In this document: positions 17,204 to 28,669 of the stretch, one piece after another
Position numbering within the stretch: position 1 is the first letter of the stretch
How the letters are laid out: each line of letters opens with the position of its first letter
Source of the DNA: Ideonella paludis
Lineage (GTDB): Bacteria; Pseudomonadota; Gammaproteobacteria; Burkholderiales; Burkholderiaceae_C
Assembly: GCF_018069865.1 (NCBI RefSeq)
Contig: NZ_JAGQDG010000002.1
Location: 1-64,000 of the forward strand
Direction of reading: 5' to 3'
DNA: 64,000 nucleotides
Translations under genes and position numbers: made by a program
The notes under the pieces: model-generated
The model's input: only the letters and a program-made list of their open reading frames with translations
What the model was told of the DNA's origin: nothing
Databases searched by the model: none

Positions 17204-19420
17204 TTAAAACGGAGCAAAGTGGGCCTCGTCAACGGTCTCAGCCTGCGCCTCCTGACGGGCACGCTGATTGGCCGTGGCAGGGCCTGACGCACGGCGCTTC
17301 GGGCTGGACTTTTTGGCGGAAGCCGCTTGTGGACGCGCTGCCGTGGCAGAGAGTTCACCGTCCTCTTCGTCGGCCAGGCGGAAGAAGGCCATCAGCTCTT
17401 GCAGTTGCGTGGCTTGGGCCGCCAGCTCCTCAGCCGTGGCGGACAGCTCTTCCGAGGCCGAGGCGTTTTGCTGAGTGGCCGTGTTGAGATGGTTCATGGC
17501 CGAGGTGATTTGCGCCACGCCACCGGATTGCTCCGAAGAGGCTGCGGCAATCTCCTGCACCAGCTCAGAGGTCTTGTTGATCGAGGGCAACATGCCGCCG
17601 AGCAGGGTGCCGGCCTTTTCGGCCAAGGTGACCGAGGAGCTGGCCAGTTGGCCAATCTCTTGAGCGGCAACCTGGCTGCGTTCTGCGAGTTTGCGCACCT
17701 CGGCCGCCACCACCGCGAAGCCCTTGCCGTGTTCCCCTGCACGGGCGGCCTCAATGGCTGCATTCAAGGCCAGCAAATTGGTTTGGTAGGCGATGTCGTC
17801 GATGATGCTGATCTTCGTGGCGATGGACTTCATCGCATCCACGGTGCTGCTCACGGCGCGTCCACCTTCAGCCGCCTCTCGGGCCGCCTGGCCCGCCATG
17901 CGGTCCGTGGTGCTGGCGTTCTCGGCGTTCTGGTTCACCGAGGAGGCCATTTGCTGAAGCGATGCGGTGGTTTGCTCCACGCTGGCAGCCTGCTCGGAAG
18001 CCGATTGGGAGAGCGACTGTGACGTCGAAGACACCTGACCCGATGCTGCGCTCAGTTGATTGGCTGCAGCACGCACTTCCACGATCGTGCGACTGACGGT
18101 CTCCACCAAGTCGTTGAACACGCGGCCCAAGGTCGCGAAGAAGGGCTCCTTGCCTTCCGTCTCCAAACGCTTGGAGAAGTCGCCTTGAGAAGCGCCCTCG
18201 GCAATGCCTGAAAGCTCATGCTCTGCCGCCAGTTCGGCCGTGCGGTCTTTCCATTCCACGACCGTGCCCAGGCGCTGGCCTTTGGGGTCAATGATCGGCG
18301 TGGCAATCAATTGGAAGGTGAGACTTGCGACTTTGATCTCGACCTTGTGCACCCCTGTCAGATTGCCCAATAGATTGCGCTGATGGCTGGGGTTGCGGTG
18401 GAAGTTGTCAAAGCTGGACCCCAGAATGCGCTTGACCTCAAAGCCCGGCAAGGCCTTGCGCAGCGTGGCCTCATTGCGGCTGAGCATGTCCTTGACGGAC
18501 TGGTTCATGTAGATGATGGTCGAGTCCGTGTCGGCAATCATCACGTTGGTCGTGCAGGTGTCGAGCGCCTGACGCACACGGCCAGACTCTGCAGCCAGAC
18601 GTTTGATGTCTGAGAACTCAAAGCCCAAGCGGATCTGGACGCGTTTGAGGGCCAACATCATGTCAGCCAGCTCATCTCGGCCTTCTGCGGTCACCACGCC
18701 GTCGAAGCGCGCTTGTGCGAAGTTTTCGAAATGGCGCTTGGCCTGGCCCAAGGTCTTGGTCAGGCGGCGAGCCATGGCTGCGCCTGCGCCCAGTGTGGCG
18801 AGCCCACAGGCCGCAGCAGCTGCGGCCGCAATGACGGACTGCCCAGCGGCTGCGGCGGCGCTCAGCGCTGCCGTCGCCACCAGGCCGCCACCCAGCAGGC
18901 CAAACTTGAGGGCCAAGCCTTGGTGAGTGACCGCCGCGGGGATGGCCAACAGCTTGGCCACGGCTCCGTTATCGACGGCCGAACCCTCACGAATGATCAA
19001 AGTGCCGGCTTGCCCGTCGCGAATGCGCTTGTACAAGGCTTCGGCGGCTTCCACCTGGGCTCGCGTGGGTACGGTTCGCACCGACATATAGCCCACCACC
19101 TGGTCGCCCTCGGTCACGGGCGTTGCGTTGGCCACCACCCAGTAGTGGTCACCATCCTTGCGGCGGTTTTTGACCATGCCGGTCCAAGGCCGCCCCGCCT
19201 TGAGCGTGGTCCACATGTCGGCAAACGCACTCTCTGGCATGTCGGGATGACGGACCAAATTGTGCGGTTGGCCAATCAGCTCCGACTCCACAAAGCCAGA
19301 GGCTTCGATGAAGTCGGGGTTGACGTAGGTGATCCGTCCCTTGAGGTCGGTACGCGACACGATGGCAGAGCCCTCGCGCAGCATGTACTCCCGCTGGGTG
19401 ATGGGCAGATTCGTGCGCAT
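17204..19420 (-). CDS. Aer-like methyl-accepting protein with two PAS domains
   Basis: 738 aa. The N-terminal PAS (about 8-120) is Aer-like. It lacks a periplasmic domain: a short Gly/Ala-rich double membrane segment lies at about 165-215. A second PAS (about 285-400: [17 protein letters not shown], then FDNFHRNP) comes before the signalling domain (about 430-670) with the hairpin tip [20 protein letters not shown]. It ends in AHFAPF. This architecture fits cytoplasmic redox or energy sensing as in Aer; the cofactor is not proven. Confidence 0.9.
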   Translation of the reverse strand: MRTNLPITQREYMLREGSAIVSRTDLKGRITYVNPDFIEASGFVESELIGQPHNLVRHPDMPESAFADMWTTLKAGRPWTGMVKNRRKDGDHYWVVANATPVTEGDQVVGYMSVRTVPTRAQVEAAEALYKRIRDGQAGTLIIREGSAVDNGAVAKLLAIPAAVTHQGLALKFGLLGGGLVATAALSAAAAAGQSVIAAAAAAACGLATLGAGAAMARRLTKTLGQAKRHFENFAQARFDGVVTAEGRDELADMMLALKRVQIRLGFEFSDIKRLAAESGRVRQALDTCTTNVMIADTDSTIIYMNQSVKDMLSRNEATLRKALPGFEVKRILGSSFDNFHRNPSHQRNLLGNLTGVHKVEIKVASLTFQLIATPIIDPKGQRLGTVVEWKDRTAELAAEHELSGIAEGASQGDFSKRLETEGKEPFFATLGRVFNDLVETVSRTIVEVRAAANQLSAASGQVSSTSQSLSQSASEQAASVEQTTASLQQMASSVNQNAENASTTDRMAGQAAREAAEGGRAVSSTVDAMKSIATKISIIDDIAYQTNLLALNAAIEAARAGEHGKGFAVVAAEVRKLAERSQVAAQEIGQLASSSVTLAEKAGTLLGGMLPSINKTSELVQEIAAASSEQSGGVAQITSAMNHLNTATQQNASASEELSATAEELAAQATQLQELMAFFRLADEEDGELSATAARPQAASAKKSSPKRRASGPATANQRARQEAQAETVDEAHFAPF

Positions 19421-19453
19421 GATCTTCGATACCTCAGTCGTTCATCGAGAAAT

Positions 19454-21631
19454 TCAGAAGGGCGCGAAGGCCTCTTCGTTGACGGATTCATCACCAGCCG
19501 CAGCCTGGGCTCGCTGGGGGCGAGACTTGGCGGCCGACCGTGTGGGGGCCGCTTTGGCCGCCGATCGCTGGCCAGGACGCCGCGCGGCGCCATCCTCGGC
19601 CACCTGGAAGAAGGCCATCAGTTCTTGCAACTGGTTGGCCTGGGCTGACAGCTCTTCTGCGGTGGCGGAGAGCTGCTCTGCAGCCGAAGCGTTCTGCTGG
19701 GTGGCGGTGTTCAGATGGTCCATGGCCGAGGTGATCTGCGACACACCGCTGGCCTGTTCGCTCGACGCCGCAGAGATCTCTTGCACCAAGTCCGATGTCT
19801 TGTTGATCGACGGCACCATATTGCTCAGCAGATTGCCAGCCTTCTCCGCCAGATTGACCGAGGTGCTGGCCAGCTCGCCAATCTCCTGAGCCGCCACTTG
19901 GCTGCGCTCGGCCAGCTTGCGCACTTCGGCCGCCACCACGGCAAAGCCCTTGCCGTGCTCGCCTGCGCGGGCCGCTTCAATGGCGGCGTTCAGGGCCAGC
20001 AGGTTGGTTTGGTAGGCAATGTCATCAATGATGGAGATCTTGGTGGCGATGGACTTCATGGCCTCGGCGGTGCGGGCCACAGCGTCGCCGCCTTCTTCGG
20101 CTTCCTTGGCTGCCTTGGAGGCCATGCTGTCGGTGACCGAGGCGTTCTCGGAGTTCTGCTTGACTGAAGACGCCATCTCTTGCAGCGAGGCCGTGGTTTC
20201 TTCCAGGCTGGCGGCCTGCTCAGAGGCCGACTGCGACAACGACTGGGAGGTCGACGAGACTTGCGAAGAGGCCGAGGTCAGCTGGTCTGCAGCCGAGCGC
20301 ACTTCCACAATGGTCTTGCTGACGGTTTCAACCAGCTCATTGAACAGTCGACCCAAGGTGGCAAAGAAGGGGTCCTTGCCTTCGGTGGACAGGCGGGAGG
20401 CGAAGTCACCGTCCGCAGCACCCTTGACCATGCTGGAGAGTTCAGCCTCCGCCGCGACTTCCCCGGTGCGGTCCTTCCATTCCACGACCGTGCCGATGCG
20501 CAGACCATGCTCATCGAAGATCGGGTTGGCGATCAGCGAGAAGTGCAGATTGGCTACCTTGATCTGAACCTTGTGAGTGTTCTTGAGGTTGCTCAGCAGG
20601 CTGCGCTGATGCGCCGGGTTGCGGTGGAAGTTGTCAAAGCTTTGGCCAATGATCTTGCGCACCTCGAAGCCGGGCAGGGCCTTGCGTAGCTCCATCTCGT
20701 TTTGGCTGAGCATGTCGGTGACCGACTGGTTCATGTAGATGATGTTCGAGTCCGCGTCGGCGATCATCACGTTCGTGGAGCAGGAGTCCAAGGCCTGCTT
20801 GACGCGTGCGTTCTCGGCAGCGGCTGCGGCCGTGCTCTCCGTGCGCTGACGAAGCTGCGATTGCATATGCTTCATGCTGGCCATCAGCGGCGAGAACTCG
20901 TCGCTGCGTTCGTCCTTGATCTCAGTGCTCAGGTCGCCGTCCCGCACCAGCTCCGCCACACGCTGCGCGACCGCCACACGGCGGCGCAGGCCAATCGCTG
21001 TCATCCAGGCGACCACCAGTGTCACCGTGGCGCAGAAGGCCACCATGGCCGTGATGAGCATGCTCATTTGGGCGGCCTGCTTGTCGATCTCGGCCAGGTC
21101 ACTGTCCAAGGCTTCGGACAAGCTCTTTTTCTTGTCAGCCAAGGCCACCAGCACCTTGTTGCGTGCGGGAATGGTCTTGTCGATCAGCGCATCCACGGCG
21201 GCATCCTTCTGACCCGCGGTGATCAAGCTGACGTTTTGACCGGCAATGGTCCAGAAGGACGCCATCGAGGCTTTCAGGGTCGCGAACTTTTCGCGCTCAG
21301 AAGCTTCGGTGGAGCGCTTGCCAATGCGCTCCAACACCTCATCAATATGCTTTTTCTTGCTGCCAATATCCTCCAGCGTGGCCTGCAATTCTTTGTCATT
21401 GCGAGCCAGCATGGCGTGGCGAACTTGGAGTGAGGAGCGTGTGACATTGAGTTCAATGTCCGCAATGTCTTGCAAGAACGGGACGCGCTCACTCTTGGTT
21501 TCAGCGCTGAGCTGCTTCACCTGGTCCAAGCGGTTCCAAGAGAAGGCCGCCAATCCGCCCATCAGCACAGCGATGGTGATGCCAACGGCTTGAAGCTTGC
21601 GACCCATGCCAAAGTTAAATTGAGTTGCCAT
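19454..21631 (-). CDS. Methyl-accepting chemotaxis protein, 4HB-PAS type
   Basis: 725 aa. TM1 lies near 13-32, a helical-bundle periplasmic domain near 35-185, TM2 near 190-210, then HAMP-like and PAS ([17 protein letters not shown]) and a full MA signalling domain with hairpin tip. The end is NEEAFAPF. It shares a 626-bp segment (19686-20311) with the receptor at 26117 that differs at only three bases, so the signalling half has been duplicated or converted recently, while the periplasmic parts differ completely. It sits directly before cheA in the leftward order. Confidence 0.92.
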   Translation of the reverse strand: MATQFNFGMGRKLQAVGITIAVLMGGLAAFSWNRLDQVKQLSAETKSERVPFLQDIADIELNVTRSSLQVRHAMLARNDKELQATLEDIGSKKKHIDEVLERIGKRSTEASEREKFATLKASMASFWTIAGQNVSLITAGQKDAAVDALIDKTIPARNKVLVALADKKKSLSEALDSDLAEIDKQAAQMSMLITAMVAFCATVTLVVAWMTAIGLRRRVAVAQRVAELVRDGDLSTEIKDERSDEFSPLMASMKHMQSQLRQRTESTAAAAAENARVKQALDSCSTNVMIADADSNIIYMNQSVTDMLSQNEMELRKALPGFEVRKIIGQSFDNFHRNPAHQRSLLSNLKNTHKVQIKVANLHFSLIANPIFDEHGLRIGTVVEWKDRTGEVAAEAELSSMVKGAADGDFASRLSTEGKDPFFATLGRLFNELVETVSKTIVEVRSAADQLTSASSQVSSTSQSLSQSASEQAASLEETTASLQEMASSVKQNSENASVTDSMASKAAKEAEEGGDAVARTAEAMKSIATKISIIDDIAYQTNLLALNAAIEAARAGEHGKGFAVVAAEVRKLAERSQVAAQEIGELASTSVNLAEKAGNLLSNMVPSINKTSDLVQEISAASSEQASGVSQITSAMDHLNTATQQNASAAEQLSATAEELSAQANQLQELMAFFQVAEDGAARRPGQRSAAKAAPTRSAAKSRPQRAQAAAGDESVNEEAFAPF
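19686..20311 (-). repeat. Near-identical MCP segment, copy 1
   Basis: 626 bp, offset by 6,663 bp from copy 2 at 26349-26974, in the same orientation. By eye only three bases differ. It covers most of the signalling domain of two receptors and flanks cheA, STAS and cheY. It is a substrate for deletion or duplication of that segment by homologous recombination. Confidence 0.85.
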
Positions 21632-21658
21632 GTTGACTCCAGAGACTGACGGGAAAGA

Positions 21659-23908
21659 TCAGGCGGCGACTTTGTCGTCGGACCCAATGCGCTGTGAATA
21701 GAGACCTAGACCAGGGGCTAGGCGCGTGTCTTGACGAGTGGCTGCTTGCACCACCCCTTGCATGTCCAACACCAGTGCCACAGCGCCGGATCCCAGAATC
21801 GTGCTTCCCGCCAAAGCCTTGATGTGACGGAAGATCCCGGCGAGCGGCTTGATGACGGTCTGGTGTTCGCCCAAGAGCCGGTCGACCACCAGGCCGATGC
21901 GGACCGTACCGTCGCGCACCACAATCAGGCTGCGCCGGCGGGCCAGGCCAGGCTCCACGCCATAGAAGCGCGCCAAGTCCAGGTAGGGCAAGACTTCGCC
22001 ACGCAGGTCGAATGTCCCGCACACGCGATCAGGGTCTGCCAAGCATTCCTGCGGCACGTCGATGCACTCGGACACCACCGACAAGGGCAAGACATAGTGG
22101 ACATCGCCCACCATCGTCAGGAAGCCATCAATCATGGCCAGGGTCAGCGGCAGACGAATCTGCATCGTTGCGCCCCGTCCCGGCTGGCTGGCCACGCGGA
22201 TGTGGCCCCGCAGCGATTCGATGTTGCGCTTGACTACATCCATGCCGACGCCACGTCCGGAGACGTTGGTGACGGCCTCTGCCGTTGAGAAGCCAGGCAG
22301 GAAAATCAGCTGATAGATGGCTTCGTCGTCCAGCACGGCGTCATGCGGGATCAGATTGCGTTCGATGGCCTTCTTCAAGATCCGGTCACGGTCGAGCCCT
22401 TTGCCATCGTCGCTGACTTCGATCACGATGGAGCCGGACTCATGGTAGGCATTGAAGGCCAAGCGTCCCTGGGCTGACTTGCCCACCGCAATGCGCTGCT
22501 CTGTCGGTTCAATGCCGTGGTCCAGGCTGTTGCGCACCAGGTGCATCAGTGGGTCGGCAATCGTCTCGACCATGGACTTGTCCAGCTCGGTATCACCGCC
22601 GGTGATCACCAATTCGATGTCCTTGCCCAGCTGCTTGCTGAGGTCTCTGACGACGCGGTGGAAGCGGGCGAAAGTGTCTCCGATGGGCACCATGCGCAAG
22701 CCCAGGGCACCATCACGGGCCTCTTCGACGATATCGCTGATGCGTTGGGCCGCCTCCATGAAGGACGGAGACTGCTCGGTGTGCGCCACCAGTTGCGCAC
22801 CCGAGCTGGCAATGACCAACTCACCAATCAGGTCGATCAGCCGGTCGAGCTTGTCGGCCCTGACGCGAATGAAGCGTGACTCTTCGCTCTTGCGCTCTTT
22901 GGGCGCAGCTTTGGCAGAGGGCGCGGCAGCGGCGATGTGCGCCGCAGGTGCTGCTTCGCTCACAGGCTCGGGGGCGGCCGCCGCAGCGATGGGGGTGGGC
23001 GCAGGTGCGGGCGTCAGCTCGGGCTCAGGCAACAGGTCAGCTTCGGCCGGCGCAACCAAACCCATGCGGTCCCACAAGCTAGACAAAGCCTCGCGGGCTT
23101 CGCTGTCTTCCGCGCGGCGCTCTAGCAGGGCTTGGCGGCTCGCGGCGTCAGCATTGGGCGCCAAGACGGCCACATCGCAGTCGTCATGGCAGAAGTCAAA
23201 AACCTGTTCAATCGCTTGCTGAGAGGCGCTGCTCTCGAAGGCCACCTCAACACCAACGTAGCAGTTCTCTGGATCCATGCCCTCCAAGGGGGGGATCAGC
23301 GCTTGGACCAAGTGCATGTGCTTGACCGCACCCAAAGAGTCCAGATAGCGAATGAAGGCCAGTGGGTCGAGGCCGTTGCGCAGCGCGTCCAGCCCGAATC
23401 GCAGGGAGATGTGCCAATAGCCCGGTCCTTGAGCTGCCGTGGTCACCTCCGCGGCCTCGGAGGGGGCGGCACTCGGAGCGCTTGGGGCCGCAGGCGCGGA
23501 AGTGGCCGTCATGGCGGCTCGCAGCTCAGCCCCCAAAGAGTGACTCACCGCGGCCACTTCAGGGTCGCTCTCGCCACTGCGGACTTCCTCCAGCAGTGCC
23601 TCCATCTGGTCGCGGCTGCGGAGCAGCAGGGCGGTCAAATGTTCATTGACGGCCAGTTGGCCAGAGCGCAGACACTCCAGCAGCGTCTCCGCCTCATGCG
23701 TGAAGTGAACAACAGCGTCAAAGCCAAACAGCCCGGCGGTGCCCTTGATCGTGTGTGCAGCCCGAAACGCTGCGTTGAGATTCTCTGCGTCGGTGGGGTC
23801 TTCCTCCATGATCAGCAGAGCCTGCTCGAACTGCCGCAGCATGTCCGAGGCCTCGTCCAGGAAGCCTGCCCGGGCAACGGCCAATATCTCTTCGTCGTCA
23901 TGCATCAT
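21659..23908 (-). CDS. cheA: Chemotaxis histidine kinase
   Basis: 749 aa. An Hpt domain comes first with the phospho-His H52 in AAHTIKGTAG. A second region (about 170-290, GYWHISLRFG) may be the P2-type docking part. Dimerisation, ATP-binding (VRNSLDHGIE, ISDDGKGLD-type DDGKGLDRD, GRGVGMDVV) and the CheW-like end follow. It autophosphorylates and passes phosphate to CheY and CheB. The start at 23908 overlaps the STAS gene stop (ATGA); the longer open frame was rejected. Confidence 0.95.
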   Translation of the reverse strand: MMHDDEEILAVARAGFLDEASDMLRQFEQALLIMEEDPTDAENLNAAFRAAHTIKGTAGLFGFDAVVHFTHEAETLLECLRSGQLAVNEHLTALLLRSRDQMEALLEEVRSGESDPEVAAVSHSLGAELRAAMTATSAPAAPSAPSAAPSEAAEVTTAAQGPGYWHISLRFGLDALRNGLDPLAFIRYLDSLGAVKHMHLVQALIPPLEGMDPENCYVGVEVAFESSASQQAIEQVFDFCHDDCDVAVLAPNADAASRQALLERRAEDSEAREALSSLWDRMGLVAPAEADLLPEPELTPAPAPTPIAAAAAPEPVSEAAPAAHIAAAAPSAKAAPKERKSEESRFIRVRADKLDRLIDLIGELVIASSGAQLVAHTEQSPSFMEAAQRISDIVEEARDGALGLRMVPIGDTFARFHRVVRDLSKQLGKDIELVITGGDTELDKSMVETIADPLMHLVRNSLDHGIEPTEQRIAVGKSAQGRLAFNAYHESGSIVIEVSDDGKGLDRDRILKKAIERNLIPHDAVLDDEAIYQLIFLPGFSTAEAVTNVSGRGVGMDVVKRNIESLRGHIRVASQPGRGATMQIRLPLTLAMIDGFLTMVGDVHYVLPLSVVSECIDVPQECLADPDRVCGTFDLRGEVLPYLDLARFYGVEPGLARRRSLIVVRDGTVRIGLVVDRLLGEHQTVIKPLAGIFRHIKALAGSTILGSGAVALVLDMQGVVQAATRQDTRLAPGLGLYSQRIGSDDKVAA

Positions 23909-24195
23909 GAGGCACGCTCCTGGCTTGCGCCGTCCAGCAGGCTCGTCATGCCGTAGCTCTGCAAGGCTTGGCGAACCGCGTCTGAGGCGGCGGAGATCAC
24001 ACATTGACCGCCGCGCTGGGCGGCGGACTTTTGAGCCGCAATCAGCAGTTGCACGCCACTGCTGTCGCAGGCCTCAATGGCGGACAAATCCAACGTGCAG
24101 TCGGACTCACTTGTGGGCCAAGCCGCCAGCAATTGCTCGCGCTGTTGCGCGGCGTAGCCGATGCTCAGTTCACCCTGCAGCGTGACGGTGCTCAT
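23905..24195 (-). CDS. STAS-domain protein in the chemotaxis operon
   Basis: 96 aa, a single STAS domain: LQGELSIGYAAQ, then CTLDLSAIEACDSSGVQLL, with the conserved DSSG serine that is phosphorylated in anti-anti-sigma proteins. No anti-sigma kinase lies nearby. It is coupled to cheA by an ATGA overlap and follows cheY, so it probably serves the array. Its role is unknown. Confidence 0.85.
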   Translation of the reverse strand: MSTVTLQGELSIGYAAQQREQLLAAWPTSESDCTLDLSAIEACDSSGVQLLIAAQKSAAQRGGQCVISAASDAVRQALQSYGMTSLLDGASQERAS

Positions 24196-24213
24196 GGCGC
24201 TGTGCTCGCGAGG

Positions 24214-24579
24214 TCAGACGCAGAGGCGGTTCACCGCATCGACGAGCTGTGAGGGCTGGAAGGGCTTGGTGATCCACGCGCGCGCACCAGCCGCCTTGCC
24301 CTCGGCCTTCTTGGCCTCTTGGGACTCGGTGGTCAGCATGATGACGGGCGTGAACTTGTACGCCGTGGTGGTCTTGAGATGGCGCAAGAAGGTCAGACCA
24401 TCCATTTGCGGCATGTTCACGTCGCAGACGATCAGGTTCAGCTTTTGGCCATTGAGTTTGCCCACAGCATCTTTGCCATCGCAAGCCTCAACCACGGTGT
24501 AGCCGGCCTTCTGCAAAGCCAGCTTCACCACTGTTCTAAAGCTACCGGAATCGTCCACCACCATGATGGTCTTGCTCAT
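24214..24579 (-). CDS. cheY: Chemotaxis response regulator
   Basis: 121 aa, a stand-alone receiver. Acidic pair D9/D10, phosphoacceptor D53 (IVCDVNMPQMDG), MLTTES Thr and TKPF Lys are in place. It carries the signal to the flagellar motor or another output; no flagellar genes are in the window. GGAGAG precedes the ATG. A second CheY is not seen here. Confidence 0.95.
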   Translation of the reverse strand: MSKTIMVVDDSGSFRTVVKLALQKAGYTVVEACDGKDAVGKLNGQKLNLIVCDVNMPQMDGLTFLRHLKTTTAYKFTPVIMLTTESQEAKKAEGKAAGARAWITKPFQPSQLVDAVNRLCV

Positions 24580-24707
24580 TGCATCTCTCCTGAGAAAAAG
24601 TAATTCATCCTGAAATCGGTCGGGTAGGGTGGGCGCCTGACGCCCTCATGTGGGCGCTTCATGGTGGTCCTGCCGGTGGGTGTTGCCAGGGCGTGCGGGC
24701 TCTCATG

Positions 24708-25904
24708 TCAGAAGAACTCCACCGAAGAGGCCTTGTTGACTTGGGCGGTCTCGTGATGGGAGGAGCGCAGGTCTTCCATGGTGTAGCTGGCCTCCAAGCG
24801 GTCCAGCCAACGAGGGATGGAGCTGGCCGCTTCGTCCTCACCGCCTTCCAACCAGTCTTGCAAGCGCGTCATGTCGTCGGTGACGGAGACCAGCATCTGG
24901 CTCATGCGGTCCTGGGACTGCAGGCTGACGAGGATGCGCTCCATCTCGGATTGCACCTGGGTACCGGCTTCGCGCAAGGTGCGCTGGGCGCGGGAGACAT
25001 CAGAAATACTGGCCAGCAGGCCGCCCACCAAATGGCGAGCGTTCTGTTCGGCCTGCAGCACCAACTCGTCGTCGGACGTGTTGAGGTGGGAGCCTTGCTG
25101 GCGGATCAAGCGCACGCGCTCTTGCATGTCTGCCAGGTGCTTGCCCAGGGCAGCTCCGGCCTGTCGAGACTGATTTGCTAGGTTGCGCACCTCTTGGGCA
25201 ACCACTGCAAAGCCCGAGGCCGACGCACCTGCGCCCGAGGCTCGAGCCGCCTCGACCGAGGCGTTCAAGGCCAAGAGCCGGGTGGCCCGGCTGATGATTT
25301 GAATCTCTTTGCTCAGCCTCAGCATCTCGTCCAGGCTGGTGGCCAGCTCGGTGACGCCGGCCATCATGGTGTTCTTGACCAAGGCGATTTGGCGCGTGCT
25401 TTGCAACAGACGCTCTACGTCCGGGCCGTGGCGCTGCAGCAAGGTATCCAGCGATTGCGAGTCCATGGACAGGTCACTGCCGCTGACGCTCAAGGCCTGA
25501 TCCAGCTCGGCAGACACCGAGCCAAAGCTCTCCAGCAAGGCCGTCATGCTTTGCTCGGCATGCAGGCGAGCGGTGTCCACATTGCGGCGCCAGATGGGCA
25601 CGATTTGGCGGGCCAGGTTGTTGGCGGGGGTGGCCGCGGCGCTCACCGGGGCCTTGGGGTCGTCCGCTTGCGCTGCGGCCTCGGCTGCTTGGCGCTGGTT
25701 CAGCACGCGCCAGGCCAAGCCGACACCAGCCCCACCCATGACCAGGGATGCGGCAAGGGTATAGCCGTTGCCCAAGGAGTGAACAGCACTCCCCACGGCC
25801 ACAGCCATGACCCCCAGGGCACCGAACGCCAGAACGCGCATGCTGTGAATGCGCAGCGTTGACTCGGCGTCAGAAGGCTTGGGAGCAGGTGAAAATTGAA
25901 CCAT
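24708..25904 (-). CDS. Short, degenerate MCP-like membrane protein
   Basis: 398 aa from ATG 25904; the upstream Met at 25949 is not needed. Two membrane helices near 25-45 and 50-65 leave almost no periplasmic loop. A helical region and a reduced signalling domain follow, with RATRLLALNASVEAARASGAG and an extra ASA-rich insertion at the point where the usual receptor has a plain AGE/GEQG turn. It ends SSVEFF, not in FAPF. It may be a soluble-domain modulator or an evolved receptor. It lies between cheY and the receptor at 26117, with 128 and 212 non-coding bases on its sides. Confidence 0.75.
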   Translation of the reverse strand: MVQFSPAPKPSDAESTLRIHSMRVLAFGALGVMAVAVGSAVHSLGNGYTLAASLVMGGAGVGLAWRVLNQRQAAEAAAQADDPKAPVSAAATPANNLARQIVPIWRRNVDTARLHAEQSMTALLESFGSVSAELDQALSVSGSDLSMDSQSLDTLLQRHGPDVERLLQSTRQIALVKNTMMAGVTELATSLDEMLRLSKEIQIISRATRLLALNASVEAARASGAGASASGFAVVAQEVRNLANQSRQAGAALGKHLADMQERVRLIRQQGSHLNTSDDELVLQAEQNARHLVGGLLASISDVSRAQRTLREAGTQVQSEMERILVSLQSQDRMSQMLVSVTDDMTRLQDWLEGGEDEAASSIPRWLDRLEASYTMEDLRSSHHETAQVNKASSVEFF

Positions 25905-26116
25905 TAGCGGGTGCTCCGACTCGGATTTCCTTGGTGACTCAGTGCCCACACGCGTGGCGCATGCCAGGGCCGATGGAGGGGCCCTGTGGTGTATTCGGAC
26001 GTTCAGGGCCAGTGTGTAGCGTTGCCGTCCACCGTGTTCGTCCGATCAAGCGGCCAATCAAGGCACTCTTTGTGCATTGACTCACGGCCAGCGCCCTCGT
26101 GCAGGGTGTCAGCGGC

Positions 26117-28669
26117 TTAGAACGGGGCGAAGGCATCTTCGTCCACCGATTCGTCGGCCGCGGTGGGCAGAGACCTTGCGGTGCGCGATTTGGCAGCGGC
26201 CCGCACCGGCGCTGCCTTGGGCGTCGAGCGGCTGCCGGGGCGGTGTGCGGCGCCATCCTCGGCCACCTGGAAGAAGGCCATCAGTTCCTGCAACTGGCTG
26301 GCTTGGGCTGACAGCTCTTCGGCGGTGGCCGAGAGCTGCTCTGCAGCGGAAGCGTTCTGCTGGGTGGCGGTGTTCAGATGGTCCATGGCCGAGGTGATCT
26401 GCGACACACCGCTGGCCTGTTCGCTCGACGCCGCAGAGATCTCTTGCACCAAGTCCGATGTCTTGTTGATCGACGGCACCATATTGCTCAGCAGATTGCC
26501 AGCCTTCTCCGCCAGATTGACCGAGGTGCTGGCCAGCTCGCCAATCTCCTGAGCCGCCACTTGGCTGCGCTCGGCCAGCTTGCGCACTTCGGCCGCCACC
26601 ACGGCAAAGCCCTTGCCGTGCTCGCCTGCGCGGGCCGCTTCAATGGCGGCGTTCAGGGCTAGCAGGTTGGTTTGGTAGGCAATGTCATCAATGATGGAGA
26701 TCTTGGTGGCGATGGACTTCATGGCCTCGGCGGTGCGGGCCACAGCGTCGCCGCCTTCTTCGGCTTCCTTGGCGGCCTTGGAGGCCATGCTGTCGGTGAC
26801 CGAGGCGTTCTCGGAGTTCTGCTTGACTGAAGACGCCATCTCTTGCAGCGAGGCCGTGGTTTCTTCCAGGCTGGCGGCCTGCTCAGAGGCCGACTGCGAC
26901 AGCGACTGGGAGGTCGACGAGACTTGCGAAGAGGCCGAGGTCAGCTGGTCTGCAGCCGAGCGCACTTCCACAATCGTCTTGCTGACCGTGTCCATCAAGT
27001 CATTGAAGGAGCGACCCAAGGTGGCAAAGAAAGGCTCTTTACCTTCCACACTCAGCCGGGTGGCGAAGTCGCCCTCGGTGGCCCCCTTGACCATGCCGGA
27101 AATCTCTGCCTCAGCAGCCACTTCTGCGGTGCGGTCTTTCCACTCCACGACCGTGCCGATGCGCAGGCCTTGATCATCGAAAATCGGGTTAGCGATCAGC
27201 GCGAAGTGCAGATTGGCCACCTTGATCTGCACCTTGTGGGTGTTCTTGAGGTTGCTCAGCAGGCTGCGCTGATGCGCCGGGTTGCGGTGGAAATTGTCAA
27301 AGCTCTGGCCAATGACCTTGCGCACCTCGAAGCCGGGCAGGGCCTTGCGCAGTTCCATCTCGTTTTGGCCGAGCATGTCGGTGACCGACTGGTTCATGTA
27401 GATGATGTTCGAGTCCGCGTCGGCGATCATCACGTTCGTGGTGCAAGAGTCCAAGGCCTGCTTGACGCGTGAGTTCTCGGCGGCTGCAGCACTCTCACGT
27501 TCGTTGCGCTCCTTGAGCATCTGTTGCATCTGTCCGAAGCGCTTGAGCAATTGACCCGCCTCGTCGCTGCCCTTATCGCTGATCACGTGCCCCAAGTCTC
27601 CCGACGCCACGGCATCGGCGGCTGCGATGGCCATGTTCAAGGGGCGAGTCACAGAGCGGATGATGGCCAAGGCCGTCGCCAAGAAGCCCAGAGCCAGCAC
27701 GGTCAGGCCGACGACAATCATGAGCCGTTGGCGCTCTAAGTCGGAGATTCGGTCATGCAACTGAGTCTCAACCGCCTCAATGGCGACCTCCGTCAGCTTG
27801 AGCATGCTGTCGTTGCTGGCTGCAGCGGCGCGATAGAAATCACCCGAGGACATCCGGGGGCCAGACTCACTGAATTGCTGAGCGACCAGCGCAAAGAATT
27901 GGTCCGATTGCGCCACGGCCGTCTTCTGGGCCGCCGCCAGTGCGTCCTGCATGCCCGAGTCGGCCGCAGCGGCCTTTTGCAGTTGGCTGATGGATCGATC
28001 GCGCTCTTGCTGCACGGCTCTGAGCTGCGCCAGCATTTCAGCCTTCTCGGAGCCCGTCGGCGCTTGGCCCGAAGCAAGCACTTGGCTGCCTCTGACGCGG
28101 ATTTGCGCAGCCCCTTCGCTGGCACGCGGCAGTAGGCTGGTGAACGCCGTGATCGCGTAGTAGGTCTCAGGCTTGGGGTCCAGAATCAGGCCAGACTCAT
28201 CCGCTACACGTTCCATCACCAACAACAGCTTGCCCAGCACTTCGGCGTGAGCCTCCAGGCTCTCCTGCGCGGAATGTCCTTTTGAGTCTGCGGCGGCGAT
28301 CAGCTTGCCCCAGGCGGTTCGGGTGTCCGCAATGGCGGTGAGTGTCTTGGCGTAATCCCGCTCTTTGGCTTGGCCTTCCAGGCTGGCCAGGGCTTCGTTG
28401 GCCTTTTGGGCCAAGGCCTTGCGTTCAGTGTCTGCATCCGCTTGGCCGGCCAACGCCAAGGAGGTATGGCCGCGGTGAGCCTGCAAATGACGCTGCAGCA
28501 CAAAAGCGGTTCTCAAGGGGTCCAAGCCCAGGTCTTCGGCCTCGGCAGAGGCCTGCTGACCGTGCTGCTCCTTCAGGATATGCGCCGTGGGAATGGCACA
28601 GGCAATCGCACCCAGTGCGCCCAGCACACCGAATTTTTGCCAAAGCTTGATGCTTCTGAGAATGTTCAT
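26117..28669 (-). CDS. Methyl-accepting chemotaxis protein with nitrate/helical sensor
   Basis: About 850 aa from the Met at 28669; another Met at 28681 is possible, and neither has a clear ribosome site. A TM segment (about 13-35) precedes a large helical periplasmic domain (about 35-330, nitrate-sensor-like: [18 protein letters not shown]). TM2 near 320-345, HAMP, PAS ([17 protein letters not shown]) and the MA domain follow, ending EDAFAPF. Its signalling half is almost identical at DNA level to the receptor at 19454. Role and ligand are inference. Confidence 0.9.
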   Translation of the reverse strand: MNILRSIKLWQKFGVLGALGAIACAIPTAHILKEQHGQQASAEAEDLGLDPLRTAFVLQRHLQAHRGHTSLALAGQADADTERKALAQKANEALASLEGQAKERDYAKTLTAIADTRTAWGKLIAAADSKGHSAQESLEAHAEVLGKLLLVMERVADESGLILDPKPETYYAITAFTSLLPRASEGAAQIRVRGSQVLASGQAPTGSEKAEMLAQLRAVQQERDRSISQLQKAAAADSGMQDALAAAQKTAVAQSDQFFALVAQQFSESGPRMSSGDFYRAAAASNDSMLKLTEVAIEAVETQLHDRISDLERQRLMIVVGLTVLALGFLATALAIIRSVTRPLNMAIAAADAVASGDLGHVISDKGSDEAGQLLKRFGQMQQMLKERNERESAAAAENSRVKQALDSCTTNVMIADADSNIIYMNQSVTDMLGQNEMELRKALPGFEVRKVIGQSFDNFHRNPAHQRSLLSNLKNTHKVQIKVANLHFALIANPIFDDQGLRIGTVVEWKDRTAEVAAEAEISGMVKGATEGDFATRLSVEGKEPFFATLGRSFNDLMDTVSKTIVEVRSAADQLTSASSQVSSTSQSLSQSASEQAASLEETTASLQEMASSVKQNSENASVTDSMASKAAKEAEEGGDAVARTAEAMKSIATKISIIDDIAYQTNLLALNAAIEAARAGEHGKGFAVVAAEVRKLAERSQVAAQEIGELASTSVNLAEKAGNLLSNMVPSINKTSDLVQEISAASSEQASGVSQITSAMDHLNTATQQNASAAEQLSATAEELSAQASQLQELMAFFQVAEDGAAHRPGSRSTPKAAPVRAAAKSRTARSLPTAADESVDEDAFAPF
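26349..26974 (-). repeat. Near-identical MCP segment, copy 2
   Basis: Partner of the copy at 19686-20311. Identity breaks abruptly at both ends, which fits recent gene conversion better than slow divergence. A second shorter block of high identity lies farther into the PAS region of both genes. Confidence 0.85.

Noticed and set aside
22452-23222. 256-codon plus-strand open frame opposite cheA
   Set aside because: Ser/Arg-rich mirror product; cheA has all kinase motifs in the other strand.
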